DNA of 64,000 bases from Paragonimus westermani (lineage: Eukaryota; Platyhelminthes; Trematoda; Plagiorchiida; Troglotrematidae). The position numbers were made by a program, and so were the translations under genes. Positions 48,742 to 60,045 of the stretch are shown here, one piece after another. Each line of letters begins with the position of its first letter. Within the stretch, counting starts at the first letter, position 1. Below the pieces are notes generated by a model that was not told where the DNA came from, ran no database searches, and saw nothing but the letters and a program-made list of their open reading frames with translations. The stretch lies in NCBI GenBank assembly GCA_008508345.1, contig QNGE01001242.1, positions 117,003-181,002 of the forward strand, written 5' to 3'.

Positions 48742-48896
48742 ATCAAAAACACGGAAAACGGATAGATACTCATGAATTATATAACCGGTGTGTGGCTCGT
48801 CCTAGATTTTTGGCAGGTTGCTGTGTAAACACTTTGTTTTTCTATTACGCGACCTCAATACTTCTAAGAACTGATGAGTAGTTGGGGATTTGGTTT

Positions 48897-48966
48897 ATTT
48901 TCAAGTTGACCATCACTCACATTCGATCGCAGCGTTCGCATTCAGATAGACTTTCCAGCCAGCCTC
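48897..48966 (-). repeat. Inverted partial SINE (3' end)
   Basis: TTTTCAAGTTGACCATCACTCACATT and following bases up to GCCAGCCTC are the reverse complement of the 3' part of the SINE at 49300-49370, with only a couple of mismatches. With that SINE it forms an inverted repeat of about 70 bp arms separated by about 340 bp. Confidence 0.85.
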
Positions 48967-49126
48967 AGTAATATAAAATATCGCTTTGCAGGTTTAATGA
49001 GTTCTGTGATCTCGACCTGTCTCGGAAGTCCTAATCGCGGGGTTATCGATTGGAGTTAACAGGCAGTAACTGTGTCTCTTCTCGAGACGATCGGGCAACC
49101 TGATCAATGCTCACAAGCGAGAGTGG

Positions 49127-49380
49127 TTGAGCGTTCAGATTTGATGATTCGGTCGTGCCTAATGTGAGGTCAATGGCGCAGTGGTTAACACGGTTGCCTC
49201 ATGATTGGAATGTCCGGAGTTCAAATCCCGGCCGTGGCAAGGATATGCACTACTGACGAGCTCTAATGAGAGCGAAACTCGAGTCTAGTGCTTCTTTTCG
49301 AAAGAGGCTGGCTGCAAAGTCTATCTGAATGCGAACGCTGCGATCAAATGTGAGTGATGGTCAACTTGAAAACTTCTAAC
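49127..49380 (+). repeat. tRNA-derived SINE, fullest copy
   Basis: This carries an A-box-like TGGCGCAGTGG (49174-49184), which fits TRGCNNARYGG, and a B-box-like AGTTCAAATCC (49218-49228) at tRNA-like spacing. A tRNA-unrelated body follows (GAGTCTAGTGCTTCTTTTCG), ending near AACTTCTAAC. Such elements are transcribed by RNA polymerase III and mobilised by a partner LINE. Copies at 8028-8226 and 62830-63060 and the inverted piece at 48897-48966 define the family. The similarity with the 62.8 kb copy starts upstream of the A box (TTCGGT.GTGCCT), so the head is longer than the tRNA-like part. Confidence 0.9.
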
Positions 49381-50211
49381 AACATTACTAATAGCCTACC
49401 TGTGAAAAAAGATGCTCATCAACCAGGTCGTCTACGTGGGAGTGCAGAGCCATGAACAGCTTTTCGACTGCTGAAAACTGGCAATGGCACAGAATACACT
49501 AACCCTTAACGTTTATAACTGCTGAAGCAACAGGTATGATCTGAAACCGTCAAGAGATTCATGCGGTCACATAAACACTCTCAGCGTGATGTTACCCCAC
49601 GTGGGTAAGTCAAGTACTAATGTCTCTCATGTGGTGCGTCCTGGGCCATGTGCCTGGAAAGTTTGAATGAAGTGGACGTTTTCTTGCCTACCCACAATAT
49701 GCCATAAAACACAACGATGCACAATTCGCGAACAATGCTCACTATCAGTGTAGCCCTTGTCTGATACGCACACAATTCCGGCTTAATTTGCATTTACGAC
49801 AATGTTTCCAGCGGTACCAGCCACACAACAAATAACTCAGTTGATTGCAACTGGGGAGGTGTCAAACATCCCTTCTGATGCGTCCTTCTGATAATTTACA
49901 TGCAACAAAAAACGGTGTGATTTGAACCGATCCAACGGGGTGGTGGATTTCAACGACTTGTGCGAATCAACTGTAACAAGTTAACAGTAGTCTGCTGGGA
50001 TCGTCTAATTCTTTAGGTCCTGTTGTATTTTCTAACTGAACACTTTCTGTAGACTGAGCAAGTTTAAATAAAGCAGTAAGAACACGAAAACCGGTAGATG
50101 CAAGCATTTTGTATTGATTCGTCAGTACTGAATTTACAATAACATGGATGGGCTGTCGTATAACAAACGACTAGAGGAGTGGATAATCAATGGGCGGGTT
50201 AGGATAAGTCA
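49381..50211. other. No recognised gene
   Basis: No motif or repeat recognised on either strand. Confidence 0.45.
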
Positions 50212-51054
50212 TTAAGTCCAAGGAAGGGTCAAGTTCACGAACACCTTTTTCTGAACACAGAGAGCTGTTTTGAGTCGATTAATTGCAACTGCTTCAACAA
50301 ACCGTAAAACTCTCGGGTTAGAATGACGCGACAGGGTTCTGAATGCACAAGATAGATCGATGGTGTGACCGGTGGTCAGGACGTGTCTGGCGACTGAGGA
50401 AACTGGCTGTTTACGCGTTTCAGCAACATTGCCATTCTCCGGTAACACGGACTTCTGCGCCCATTCTGGCAGATGTTCTTTTGTTCTGGAGCTCAGTCAT
50501 CTCTCGGTTCTGCCTATGTAACTTCTTTCGCAGTTACATACAAATCGGCAAATACCGTGTGAAGCGGCACTGATAGGCTGATCTCCTTTGACTGAGGGCC
50601 TTCCGAGTCCGAGCGATTACACGGAGTTCAACTGCACTGAACGTTCGTTTGATTGAATTTCTTAATCGCCGTGTTGTTTGGTGCACGACATGATCACCCC
50701 TAAAAGGCAGCTCTATGTAAACTCTTTGTTTTTCTCCACAATGACCACCTTTTCGGGTGGTAATTCTTGTCTACTGTGCTTATATATGAAACTTCTGGGG
50801 TAACCATTTGATTGTAGGACAGACATAATCAGATCTAGTTCCTCCGCGAGGTTGTCGGGCGTACAGATCCGCCTGGCTTGTGTGAACAGATTATCTACTA
50901 GTGCTCGTTTGTATTGAATCGGTGTGAAGCTGCTAAAGTTTAATCGTCCCCCTTCATAAATCCAATAAACTGCCTGTGGAAATCTGGGCCACCCAGACAT
51001 TAGTGTACATGTTGCACATTGCCCGCTGCCTTTGACCCTTGATTGCACATGCAC
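50212..51054 (-). pseudogene. Penelope-like element: RT end and GIY-YIG nuclease
   Basis: On the minus strand the upstream frame (51054-50713) has LNFSSFTPIQYKRALVDNLF and ARRICTPDNLAEELDLIMSV with NGYPRSFI, the C-terminal RT/thumb region of Penelope-like elements. After a gap the GIY-YIG domain follows. RFVCNCERSYIGRTER lies at about 50555-50510, then an in-frame stop where a basic residue is usual, then SRTKEHLPEW. It continues in the same frame as SSVARHVLTTGHTIDL, AVAINRLKTALCVQK and LTLPW, ending at 50212. The order RT then nuclease is correct. Upstream RT catalytic motifs were not recognised, although minus frames at 51239-51683 may be their remains. Confidence 0.85.
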
Positions 51055-52847
51055 TCATTGCTGTGGATAAGAGATGTCAAGGATGAACGATGAGCTATTC
51101 ATCATAAATGTGCTGGGGTGCTCAGAAACACTGTTGACACAGTCCAAAAAATGACGTCCTACGAGGAAAGTCCGAATTCAGGTGTATCGTTTAGAATATA
51201 TTAGCAGCAAGTACAGTTCAGGCCAAGAGTGAAAAAAGTCATGGGGAAGAGGCTACCCTCAGTTTTAAAGATACGGGAGCATCAAAAAAATGAAATTCAT
51301 GGATCATATTCCGCCTCGGAGGCTTCACAAATAAGAACAACTCCAAATTCTTTTGTGCAAACTCATGGGGTCTTACATATCTGAAGAGCGACATTTCGCC
51401 GAGTTCTTGCAAATGTTTCAACCGATCGCGTCTGTACTGTTTGGATTATTCCGTGCAGACAACTTAGGATGGAACTCGTTCGATGATATTTCTCCTGGTT
51501 TTGGCCTTCGGTCAACATAACCAAAAACATAGTAAAAATCATAACTCTACTCTTGAAGCACACCGACTCTAGCCCGCAGTCCGCCTGACCGTGAACCAGC
51601 AGGTGCGAGTAGATACGCGGCAAAATCCAAGGTCGAACAGTCTCAGGAGGTTCCAGAGGCGTTTCGCTGTCGGCCAGATTCACTTCCGAGTTAACCAGTC
51701 ATACTCCGGTGGGCCAGTCCAGATGTATGACGGCAACGTTTTTCTTACATTCTGTGTAACTTGCACCAATTTGCTAAAGCAATTATAATGCTGTATAGAC
51801 TGAACCGGGCATACTGGTAATAGTGTGATGGTAAATTCCACTTTCTGTGCTTTGTCCTACCCGGCACGAGTTTCCGAGCTACCTTAATACAATGGAGGGA
51901 ATATTTGAAGCGTTTATTTCCAACGCTTTTAAATGTTATTAAGAAGGGTTACAAACAGAATTTGATGACGCCCCTGAATCAATCTTTTTACCGACTCTTA
52001 GGCGGACACGATTGCAATGCATTATCTTTTCCTGTAACTACTGAGCAAACCAAAATGATCAGTGACCTGATAAATGACTGAAAAAATGAAGTATTATTTA
52101 AAAACTTTAGATAATTATTTACTAATGACATCCATATTGTGGCCATGTACTACAATCCTTTTCATTCTTTTCATTCTACTTCAGTGGATGTAAATATCTT
52201 AAACAGCTTCAAAACGAACACGAGGCAAAAGAGGATCTGATTTACAGAGGCTTGTTTAGGTGCGTTGGTCTAAAAATCCACTATATTAAATGAAAGCATT
52301 TCCAAAGGATTCGATCCCTCGTGCTGCCGGAAAGGAATTTTTAGTTCAGAGTTTAGGTAATCATGAAAACAGATAAATCCGAAACTACGCCAAAATGGTT
52401 GTTAGATTCCGATAGTCCTTAACTCTTCAAAAACCAGCATACAGACAAAACGGAGGGGAGGAAGAACGAAAGACCCGCAACCCTCTAGAAATAAGGTATA
52501 TATTTTGGTTTGTTTGGTTTGCGTACCAAGTGTACATGTGAACTTGAAGGAGGCATAGGATGTCGAAAGGAGTAAAAATTACGAAACACAGAATGCTGTA
52601 CAAATGCAAAATTCACAAAGCTTCCTCGGATTATCGAAGGGTGATGTTAGCTCAGGCTCAGCGGTGACAATAAAATCCTTCATTTTTAGTCGGGTAAACT
52701 TGCCGTGGAATTACTCGAGTTTTTCAACCTAATCCTCTCTGAAGTTGCTTAGCCATATGGAAGTTACAGAGTAATAATACCAGCTGGCCAAAACTTTGTG
52801 GAACAGTTGGTAAACGACCATAACCTGTCATTTAAAGTGAACTTCTG
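51055..52847. other. Possible upstream Penelope remnants, otherwise unrecognised
   Basis: The minus frames at 51239-51421 and 51363-51683 lie where the RT core of the Penelope-like element should be, but no catalytic motif is readable. From about 51800 to 52847 nothing was recognised. Confidence 0.35.
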
Positions 52848-53195
52848 ATGCAGCGTCGTAGTTCACTCGACGACAAAAGAACTAGGTTTACGCAGAAGTC
52901 GATACAGGAGATTACACTGTTAGCACGAGACAATGTTTCTTTGAATAAAAGCCTTTACCGTAATTTACTGGATGACTTAGAAAAAATTTACGGAAATCTG
53001 ATAGATGCGGTGAAACGTGTCACATGGAATTTTGTAAAACTTTTACACATCGTAAAATGGGTAGAAACAATAAAATCAACAACGTATTCAGGGGGATTAG
53101 CAATACAAAGTGTGAAGTATCTACTTCAACAAGCAAGGCAAACAAGTGATAAACAGCATGTCCAGCAGCATAGCAAATATGCTTTGGTCTGTTGA
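52848..53195 (+). CDS. Candidate ORF or exon, unknown
   Basis: A 115-codon plus-strand frame with ATG follows a possible acceptor (TGATGCAG ending near 52853). The peptide looks helical and charged (KSIQEITLLARDNVSLNKSL, LLDDLEKIYGNLIDAVKRV) and could form a coiled coil. I recognise no family. It may be an exon of a host gene or a chance frame. Nothing nearby supports either reading. Confidence 0.2.
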   Translation: MQRRSSLDDKRTRFTQKSIQEITLLARDNVSLNKSLYRNLLDDLEKIYGNLIDAVKRVTWNFVKLLHIVKWVETIKSTTYSGGLAIQSVKYLLQQARQTSDKQHVQQHSKYALVC

Positions 53196-53601
53196 CTCAG
53201 TATTGTGGAACACAGTTTTACGTTGGAAGCTGGCATGTGTTGGGAGATGTTAAATACCCCCCAAAAACTGTCCACTTGACCGGTAATGAACATTTAGTAC
53301 CTTTATAAATTCGAATTCCTCTATTGCACCATCATTTTTATTTCTTGCGATGATTTACATACTGGACGCTAATTCGCCTGTTATCGACCCAGGATGCTTT
53401 TCACTGAACATTGAACATTGAATATCGAACATTATTCACCAGTTCGTTTGACGAGCTATAAATACGTAAGAGCTGTGCTTGTAATTTGTATTGTGACTGA
53501 GACAGTGAAAGCTGTCTTTCTGGAGACCAGTGTTTTTCCTTCGGAGTCTGCTTGGGTATCGACTCTTCGGGGTTACAGCAGCGCGTACAGTATCATTGCA
53601 T

Positions 53602-53705
53602 CGTAGAGATCTTTTCAGCTTAACCGTGTTCGTTCGGTCTCTCCGTGATACAACGTAGAGATCGTTACAGCTCAATTGCATCCGCTCGGTTGTTCCGCGT
53701 GATAA
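53602..53705. repeat. 52-bp tandem duplication
   Basis: Two adjacent units start CGTAGAGATC at 53602 and 53654 and end GTGATACAA and GTGATAAAA. They agree over most positions (CAGCT, GCTCGGT-like and CTCCG/TTCCG blocks). A TATAAATA-like sequence lies about 140 bp upstream (near 53457), and GAACATT repeats lie near 53405-53430. The whole 53.4-53.7 kb segment could be an LTR or promoter. Confidence 0.7.
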
Positions 53706-56700
53706 AAGCATGTAACGATACTTTTCTGGCTGGAAGTGACCGTGCCACGTTTTTGCTTTAAGTAATCCCCATATACCTGTCTTGAGGAAGTGGGATTGAA
53801 AGTCAGATATTTACCCAGAGAGCTGGGAAGTCGTTGGAAATCTGGCAACACTGCTTATATTTCAAGAGCGGAAAATTGTAAACATTGAAACCGTAAAGCT
53901 GTGGTCAGTTTTATATTTCGGATAAGCTGTCGGTTAAGGTGAACAAAGAGGATAGAATAGGTTCTTGATGCATAAAACCGCATCATGTGCGCGCTTGATT
54001 AGAACTGTGTGGCTATGCATTGCCAAATATGCCATTCGTACATAAGGTGGTCAAGAAAATGGAAAGAGTTATTCCGTGTAAAAACAAGAGAGATGGCAAC
54101 GAGTAAGTGATGATGAGGTTGGAGTGATAAACTGAGTAACATACGTAACACAACTGTTTGAGAGAAATGACGGCCGAAATTGGTTGACGAATTTGTTGAG
54201 AACTCAAAAAAGCTCGGTGTCTACCAGTACTGACAAACACAATGATGCTGTCCAACAAAGTTATACAAACAAATTTAGATTTTTCATCCAGTGACGACAA
54301 AATAAAATGCTCCAAACAAATAGGAGCATCGACGAATGAGATGTGGGCAAGAACCCATCAGTCTGTTACTGGTGGACTATCTTTTAGTCAAAACTGCCCA
54401 CAGATGTTACTTTGATCACATCGATGTGTTATCCTTGAGATACGTATAATGGTTCCTTGTCATCTTAGTACACCACAAGTGAGAAATACTGAATACTATA
54501 GTTTACCTCAGAAGGTTTATCATACTAAACGATGGTAACCACAACCTAATGAATAACGATTAATAATCATCAGCCTACGACGGTTCGAACAGATTAAAGT
54601 TATCATACTCGTTTTGGTCTATTCATTTCGGTTAGCTTTTTCAATTTAAAATATCCCCTTGTAAAGAAGAAACAGACGCAACAACTGAACACCATAACCA
54701 GCTACTGTAGATAATTCTGCCAGGGAATGTGCTGGAAAATCTGTTCCATTAATGGGCGCTTCTGACTGACAACTTAGAAAGTCCGAACAACTAGCAGACT
54801 TTCAGCTATCACTTCCTTGTATGCTATTGACAAAATATGTAGAAAAAAGCAATAAACGACATCCCGTAATTCAAGACAAACAACGCAGCATACACACAAC
54901 TTAGTTATCATTAAAATTTTAGCAGTGATTGTCAGTGACGATAACATAAATGTGAGACCAACACAGATAACCGTAATTTGTTGCAAGGGAGAAATGTTTT
55001 TTAGAGATGAGTTACGGAATTCGAAAGATTTGAGGTACGGCAGGATTCACCAAACATGTAACATGCTCCAAATTAAAACATCAGAATGACTCATGCAACT
55101 GCAACCGTGAAATATGTAACTTCCAGAGATTTATGGCAATTTCCGATACAGCATCATTGTGTGAATTACTGTTTGAAGAATGAATCGTGATGACAGTAGA
55201 CACAGTTGTGCACACTGACACAGTAAACCACCATACAACAGCTTTTGTCATATCTCAATCATGGTATCAAACCCATGACAGCACACTGGCAACCACAGCC
55301 CTTCAAATGAATTCCTGACAACCGCCCGAGAGTAACACCTACAGAGGTGAACGAGAAACACTGCGATTGATTAGTTCAGTATTATCGATGTTAGTTACAA
55401 GTCTACCCGCCAAAATGTGGTTAGTTTGGGAAAGTCCTCCTTGGTTTTTACCAGAGTAATTAGCGACGATGATTATTCTATCAGTAATTTATATGAGAGG
55501 TGAGGAGTAGTTTTAAGAAGGTGCAGCAACCATAATGCAGTAGATAAGAAAGGTAAGAGAAAAGGCGACGCACCTGCCCCCAGTGTCTTCATTAACGCAT
55601 ATCATAGGGCTATCTGGAGAAGAAGGGTTACTGAAGACCAAGGACACCACATGATAAATGCCTTAATACAAAGAAAATTTTTGGAGGATTTCCTGAATAT
55701 AGATATATTCACAATCACTTCATACGAAGTCTGACCAACCCAATTTTAAGGTTCTTCACTGTTTTTACTCATTCTACATAAAGATTTCGTCCCGCACTCA
55801 CTAATAATTCCAAACTGAATGCACATTGCTTTGTTATGAAAGCAAAAATTTACGATTGGGAAATAAAATGCAGTCATCAGATCGGTCTGTATTACAAACC
55901 AGTAGTGAAATGAAGTCAATCACATAGTTGAAGGGTTTTTTGGACTTCTCATTGGTGATATCTAGAGCTATCCAACTCCGAAGTGAGCCCCAAGAAAATT
56001 CCACCACTGAATCCCAAGTGCATAACTACCGTCAGAGCGAAATTCGGCCTCTCCACGGAGGAAGCGAACTTGAAGCTTAAACTCTTCCGAGTTGAGGAGA
56101 TTTATGGAAGCCCATTAATGTGAGAGTCAAGCCCAATTGATATCATTTGCTGAACTGTCGGCCGAAGCATGATGAACAATGAGCCGTTCGCAATAAAAAC
56201 AAACTCCCAATCGAACGTGTGACTGACACCAACTACTCAAGCTGTTCAATCTTTTCCCTACAGGTGATCGGTTCAGCCGTCATAATTTATCCACATTGAC
56301 AAAACACAACGTCCAATACTCCCAAAGGCTTGTTTGAGTCTCAGTAGCTTAGAATGGTGTGAAATGAGGTCACTGTTCAGTGGGTGAAACACATCTTGTG
56401 TGCGGAGCAGTTCATGAATGGTCATCTGAATTTTCAACAGATTGTGACAGTTTCAATGATCTTAAATGTGCGGAAACTATAATAGCTAAAAACTAACGCT
56501 GAATGACAATCCCATGCTTCGAGTAGGTGGAAAACAAATCAAACAACATGAATCTACACTTGCTGATACATACATAATGCGCAGTAAATCGATGGTGATC
56601 GGCGTATTCGCACAGGAGACGTGGTTCAAATTTACCCAAGCTAGGACCTTTGATGAAACGGAGTCCTTTTAATTTAAAAATCTTCCCAAGATAGTTACAA

Positions 56701-59400
56701 GTAAAGATGAAATGCAGAGCGATGTACTTAGATTCTTCTCCTTGCCTGCCACTCTACCTTACCGAGCTAACCATCCGTTGGACATTTTCTAATCGAAAAC
56801 TGCGCAGCCCCAATGACGTTCGGTTGCGTAAACTTCAAAAATCAACGACGGATACAACCAATCGAACGGGCCATGGATGAGACCACTGTTCAAAAGAATA
56901 AGCTAAATAAAGGTTGGTCTTTTTAACAAGTTCGACGGAAATAAGTTGAAGAAGCACACCATGTGATTTTATGTGAAGCAAAATATTTCACCTCCTGTTC
57001 TTATTCAGACCTGTCACAAATCATATACTTCGAGACAAAGTCCCACACAACAGTATTCATGGCCTAGGGGTTGACGAGATGGACACACAAAAACTCACGT
57101 GAATATTAGCAACCAGGCAAGCCAGAACGTCATTAAAATATAAATCTGCACCTAGACCGAGATTGTGTCGATCAACGAAAACAGTCTCAGCAAGCCAAAG
57201 AATGCGTGACCTGCTGTTCACAAGACATTGTAAAGCGTGTGCCGGAAACTTTGGTTCAATCTCCTGTTTGCTTGGATGCTATTGATTATTATTAACGCCA
57301 TCCGCAAAACTCAGATTTTTATCTGTGTTTCTACAGTTTTGATCACGTTGTCTTGTAAAAATGGCTAAATAGCAGTTTTTTCCATTTTCATGTAGCTCAT
57401 TCAGCGTTTACAGAAAAAATGTTTGAAAAACGTCGAGATATAACAAAAGTGGGGTGTAGGTGGTTAAGGAAATGTCACGGCTCAAGTTTGCTGTACTATG
57501 CCTAATTTTACGCCGAAGTTGACTCTGGATATAGTGGTTTTCGGACGCCTGATTCCAACAGTTGAGCAGTATTCACTCGAAACCAAAGGTCCTATCATAC
57601 GGTTTACTTTGATGCGATAGTTATCTGCATTTCAGGAGAAACAGTACTGTTGTAACTTTTATTGCAGTGGACGGGATTCCCTTGGACTGTAGCGCATCCG
57701 TCAACATGTTCGAGTTCAAAGTGTATGACGTCTGTGTTTTACTGAATGCATCGTTATTGAGCTTTTGATTCTGAAATGAACAGATACCTTTGGAACATCT
57801 TCTCCGGTCCTGTGAAATTCCTGTGAATAGGCCTTTTCATGATGTCATCGGGTTAGGTATACGTTAAGGGATGGTAGACATGTGTTCATTTTCTAATCTA
57901 CATAGTCCTAATTTGGAGGTAGACTCAAGTCACACCGATGAATGAACCATGTGAATAGTCCACGAAGGTAACACGTTTGATTTTCACACAGAAACATGAA
58001 GTCATGTTATGCGGTTGCTTGACTCTGACTAACGAATTTTAATCCCAGACTGACAGTTACATAGCATAAGCTCTCACACAGTCGGCTGAGCTAGGTTGAC
58101 CTATCTGATTGGCTTATCTAGAATACCGATAATATACTGGTAAATATCACAAAAGAAACTACACGGACCCCCAGAGTTCGTTAAAACGTTCCACACACTG
58201 TATGAGCTTCAGTGTTCACTCTTTCCTGAAGACGAAACGCAGTGCTGTTTCGGACAACTTCATGTGATCATCCTTTTGTATGTTGAAAACAGTGACAACT
58301 GGTTTGATCGTTTAGTTGAAAAGTGTTTGTGATCGACTGAGAATTCCCCATTGTAAGTCAACCTGGAGGCGGTCGGTAAACCATTGTACGGGCAACGTTT
58401 CGCTTCCGGCCCAGAAATTCCTTAATACCAGGTGAACAGTTGACGAATTCTCAGATTGTCAAGATGAGCAAGAAGTACATTACCGCAGTATTGCAGACAG
58501 TCGATCAAGAACTAAGATCATTAAGGGAGAAGTGCAACTTACCTTTGAGTTACTGACTTTTGCAAACCTAAGCAAGTTGGTTGTGGAATTAGTTTTGAAA
58601 TAGCCGGACCAACAGAAGTTACTTGTGTATTATACAAACTGTTCGGTCTTTTGAGTAATCTACGTCTACGCATATCGAATGTAAGCGTGCCTTAGGTAAT
58701 CGGCTAAGCTAATGATGGCTTTATTCACAAATTGCAACGACGTTGAGAAATCTGGGCTAGGTTCTTCCAAAAGCATTTAGATTGGCCACTCGCGTCTTTC
58801 ATCACACTTTCGGTAGTTCACTATGTTCGTTAGTTTCTTAAGGTTACTCCGTCGTGGAAGACAGACATTATTCTTGAGTTCAAGTGGCTGCAACTTTACA
58901 GCTTGCTTGGTCTACACGTAGTTTTTTCTTCCCTATCTTACAGTTGCAGACTGAGCCAAACAGCTAACAGCTCTGCTCCAGAAACTCAGGACCGGAAAAG
59001 TCATTCCAAATGACTGAGTTTGGCTACTATCACCTTCATTTTCTGGGAAGAATCACACACTTCATGCAACATCTACTGAAGAACTAACCTGTTTCCCGTG
59101 ATATTCATGTTACTTTTGGCCACTACACTTGATAGACGATATGCAACGTGTGAACAGCGTATGCGCAGTGGTCAGATTGAGCTTCCTGTTAGTTCAGGCA
59201 GAGCTGAACGTATATTAATACTTCTGTAGAAGTTTGACCTTTGAAGTTCATACTGGAAACGGAAATTCTCCTCTCGTAATCCGAAGGGACCAGTGATTCA
59301 GTCGAAAGCTCCGCACCTTGGGACTGTCTGTAGAGGTACGGTATGCCTGAGAATTATTTGACTATGCTGAAAACAGACCACTACGAGGACGGGGTTGAGG
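53706..59400. other. Long stretch without recognised features
   Basis: I found no conserved coding block, SINE or transposon signature on either strand. Open frames are short and AT-rich. It may be intronic or intergenic host DNA. Confidence 0.45.
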
Positions 59401-59429
59401 TGGGTCTAATGATGACTTCTCGCTAAACT

Positions 59430-60045
59430 TCAACACCTCTAGTGTTGTCCAGCAAAGTTTCTCAACCCCACTTTCCAGTAAAACGTTGGAATAGGGAGAG
59501 CTCTAGCATGCTTTTGATGGACTTCTAGATTTGGAATAAACATACAACATTACTGCGACACGTGAAAGATTTGTGAGGAGCCCATGAGATCCTAGATAGA
59601 TTGGATGCTCCTGACTGTCAGTCTGGGAAAATTTTTGCACTTCTCATCGAAAGATGTTGCTGCAGGAAAGTCAGGACGCTGAGACTATCTTTATTCGTGG
59701 TAGTGAGCGGTTGGAAGCAGTCCATAAGTTTGTGTACCTTGGGAGTTGCATCAGCCCTCATTGAACACCGATCGAGCTTACCATTAACAGAGACAAAACT
59801 CACATTGCGTTTAATAAAATGATCATCTGTAGCGTGCATATGATCTGCTTTTGCTTGAGAATCTTTAATGATAATGTATGCTTAACGTATGTAGCCTTGA
59901 AACCTAACTCTTTCGAGTAGCGGATTTTCTCAAAGTGCAGGTTTTTGACCATCGGTATCCTTCAAGAATTAGCCATAACCCTACCTCAAAATTATAGTTG
60001 ACGTGAGTGGCGGATGCGGCTACTTAGCCAAGTGTTACGACCAAA
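59430..60045 (+). pseudogene. RTE-like LINE, C-terminal part
   Basis: Broken plus-strand frames match the order of RTE-type retrotransposons. SSVVQQSFSTPLSS corresponds to the SGVRQGCPLSPF block and FDGLLDLE to the block before YADD. The YADD itself is destroyed; NITAT follows a stop. Next come RKMLLQESQDAETIFIRGSE (the KCK.LLQDW block), LEAVHKFVYLGSCIS (the ...FVYLGS.I. block), QVFDHRYPSRISHNP (the VFDHRCLR.I. block) and EWRMRLLSQVLRP. These block names are from memory of flatworm RTE proteins. It is an old, dead copy. Confidence 0.8.

Noticed and set aside
49174..49245. Functional tRNA gene
   Set aside because: Only the internal promoter boxes resemble a tRNA; the arms do not pair as a cloverleaf and the sequence is part of a repeated SINE.
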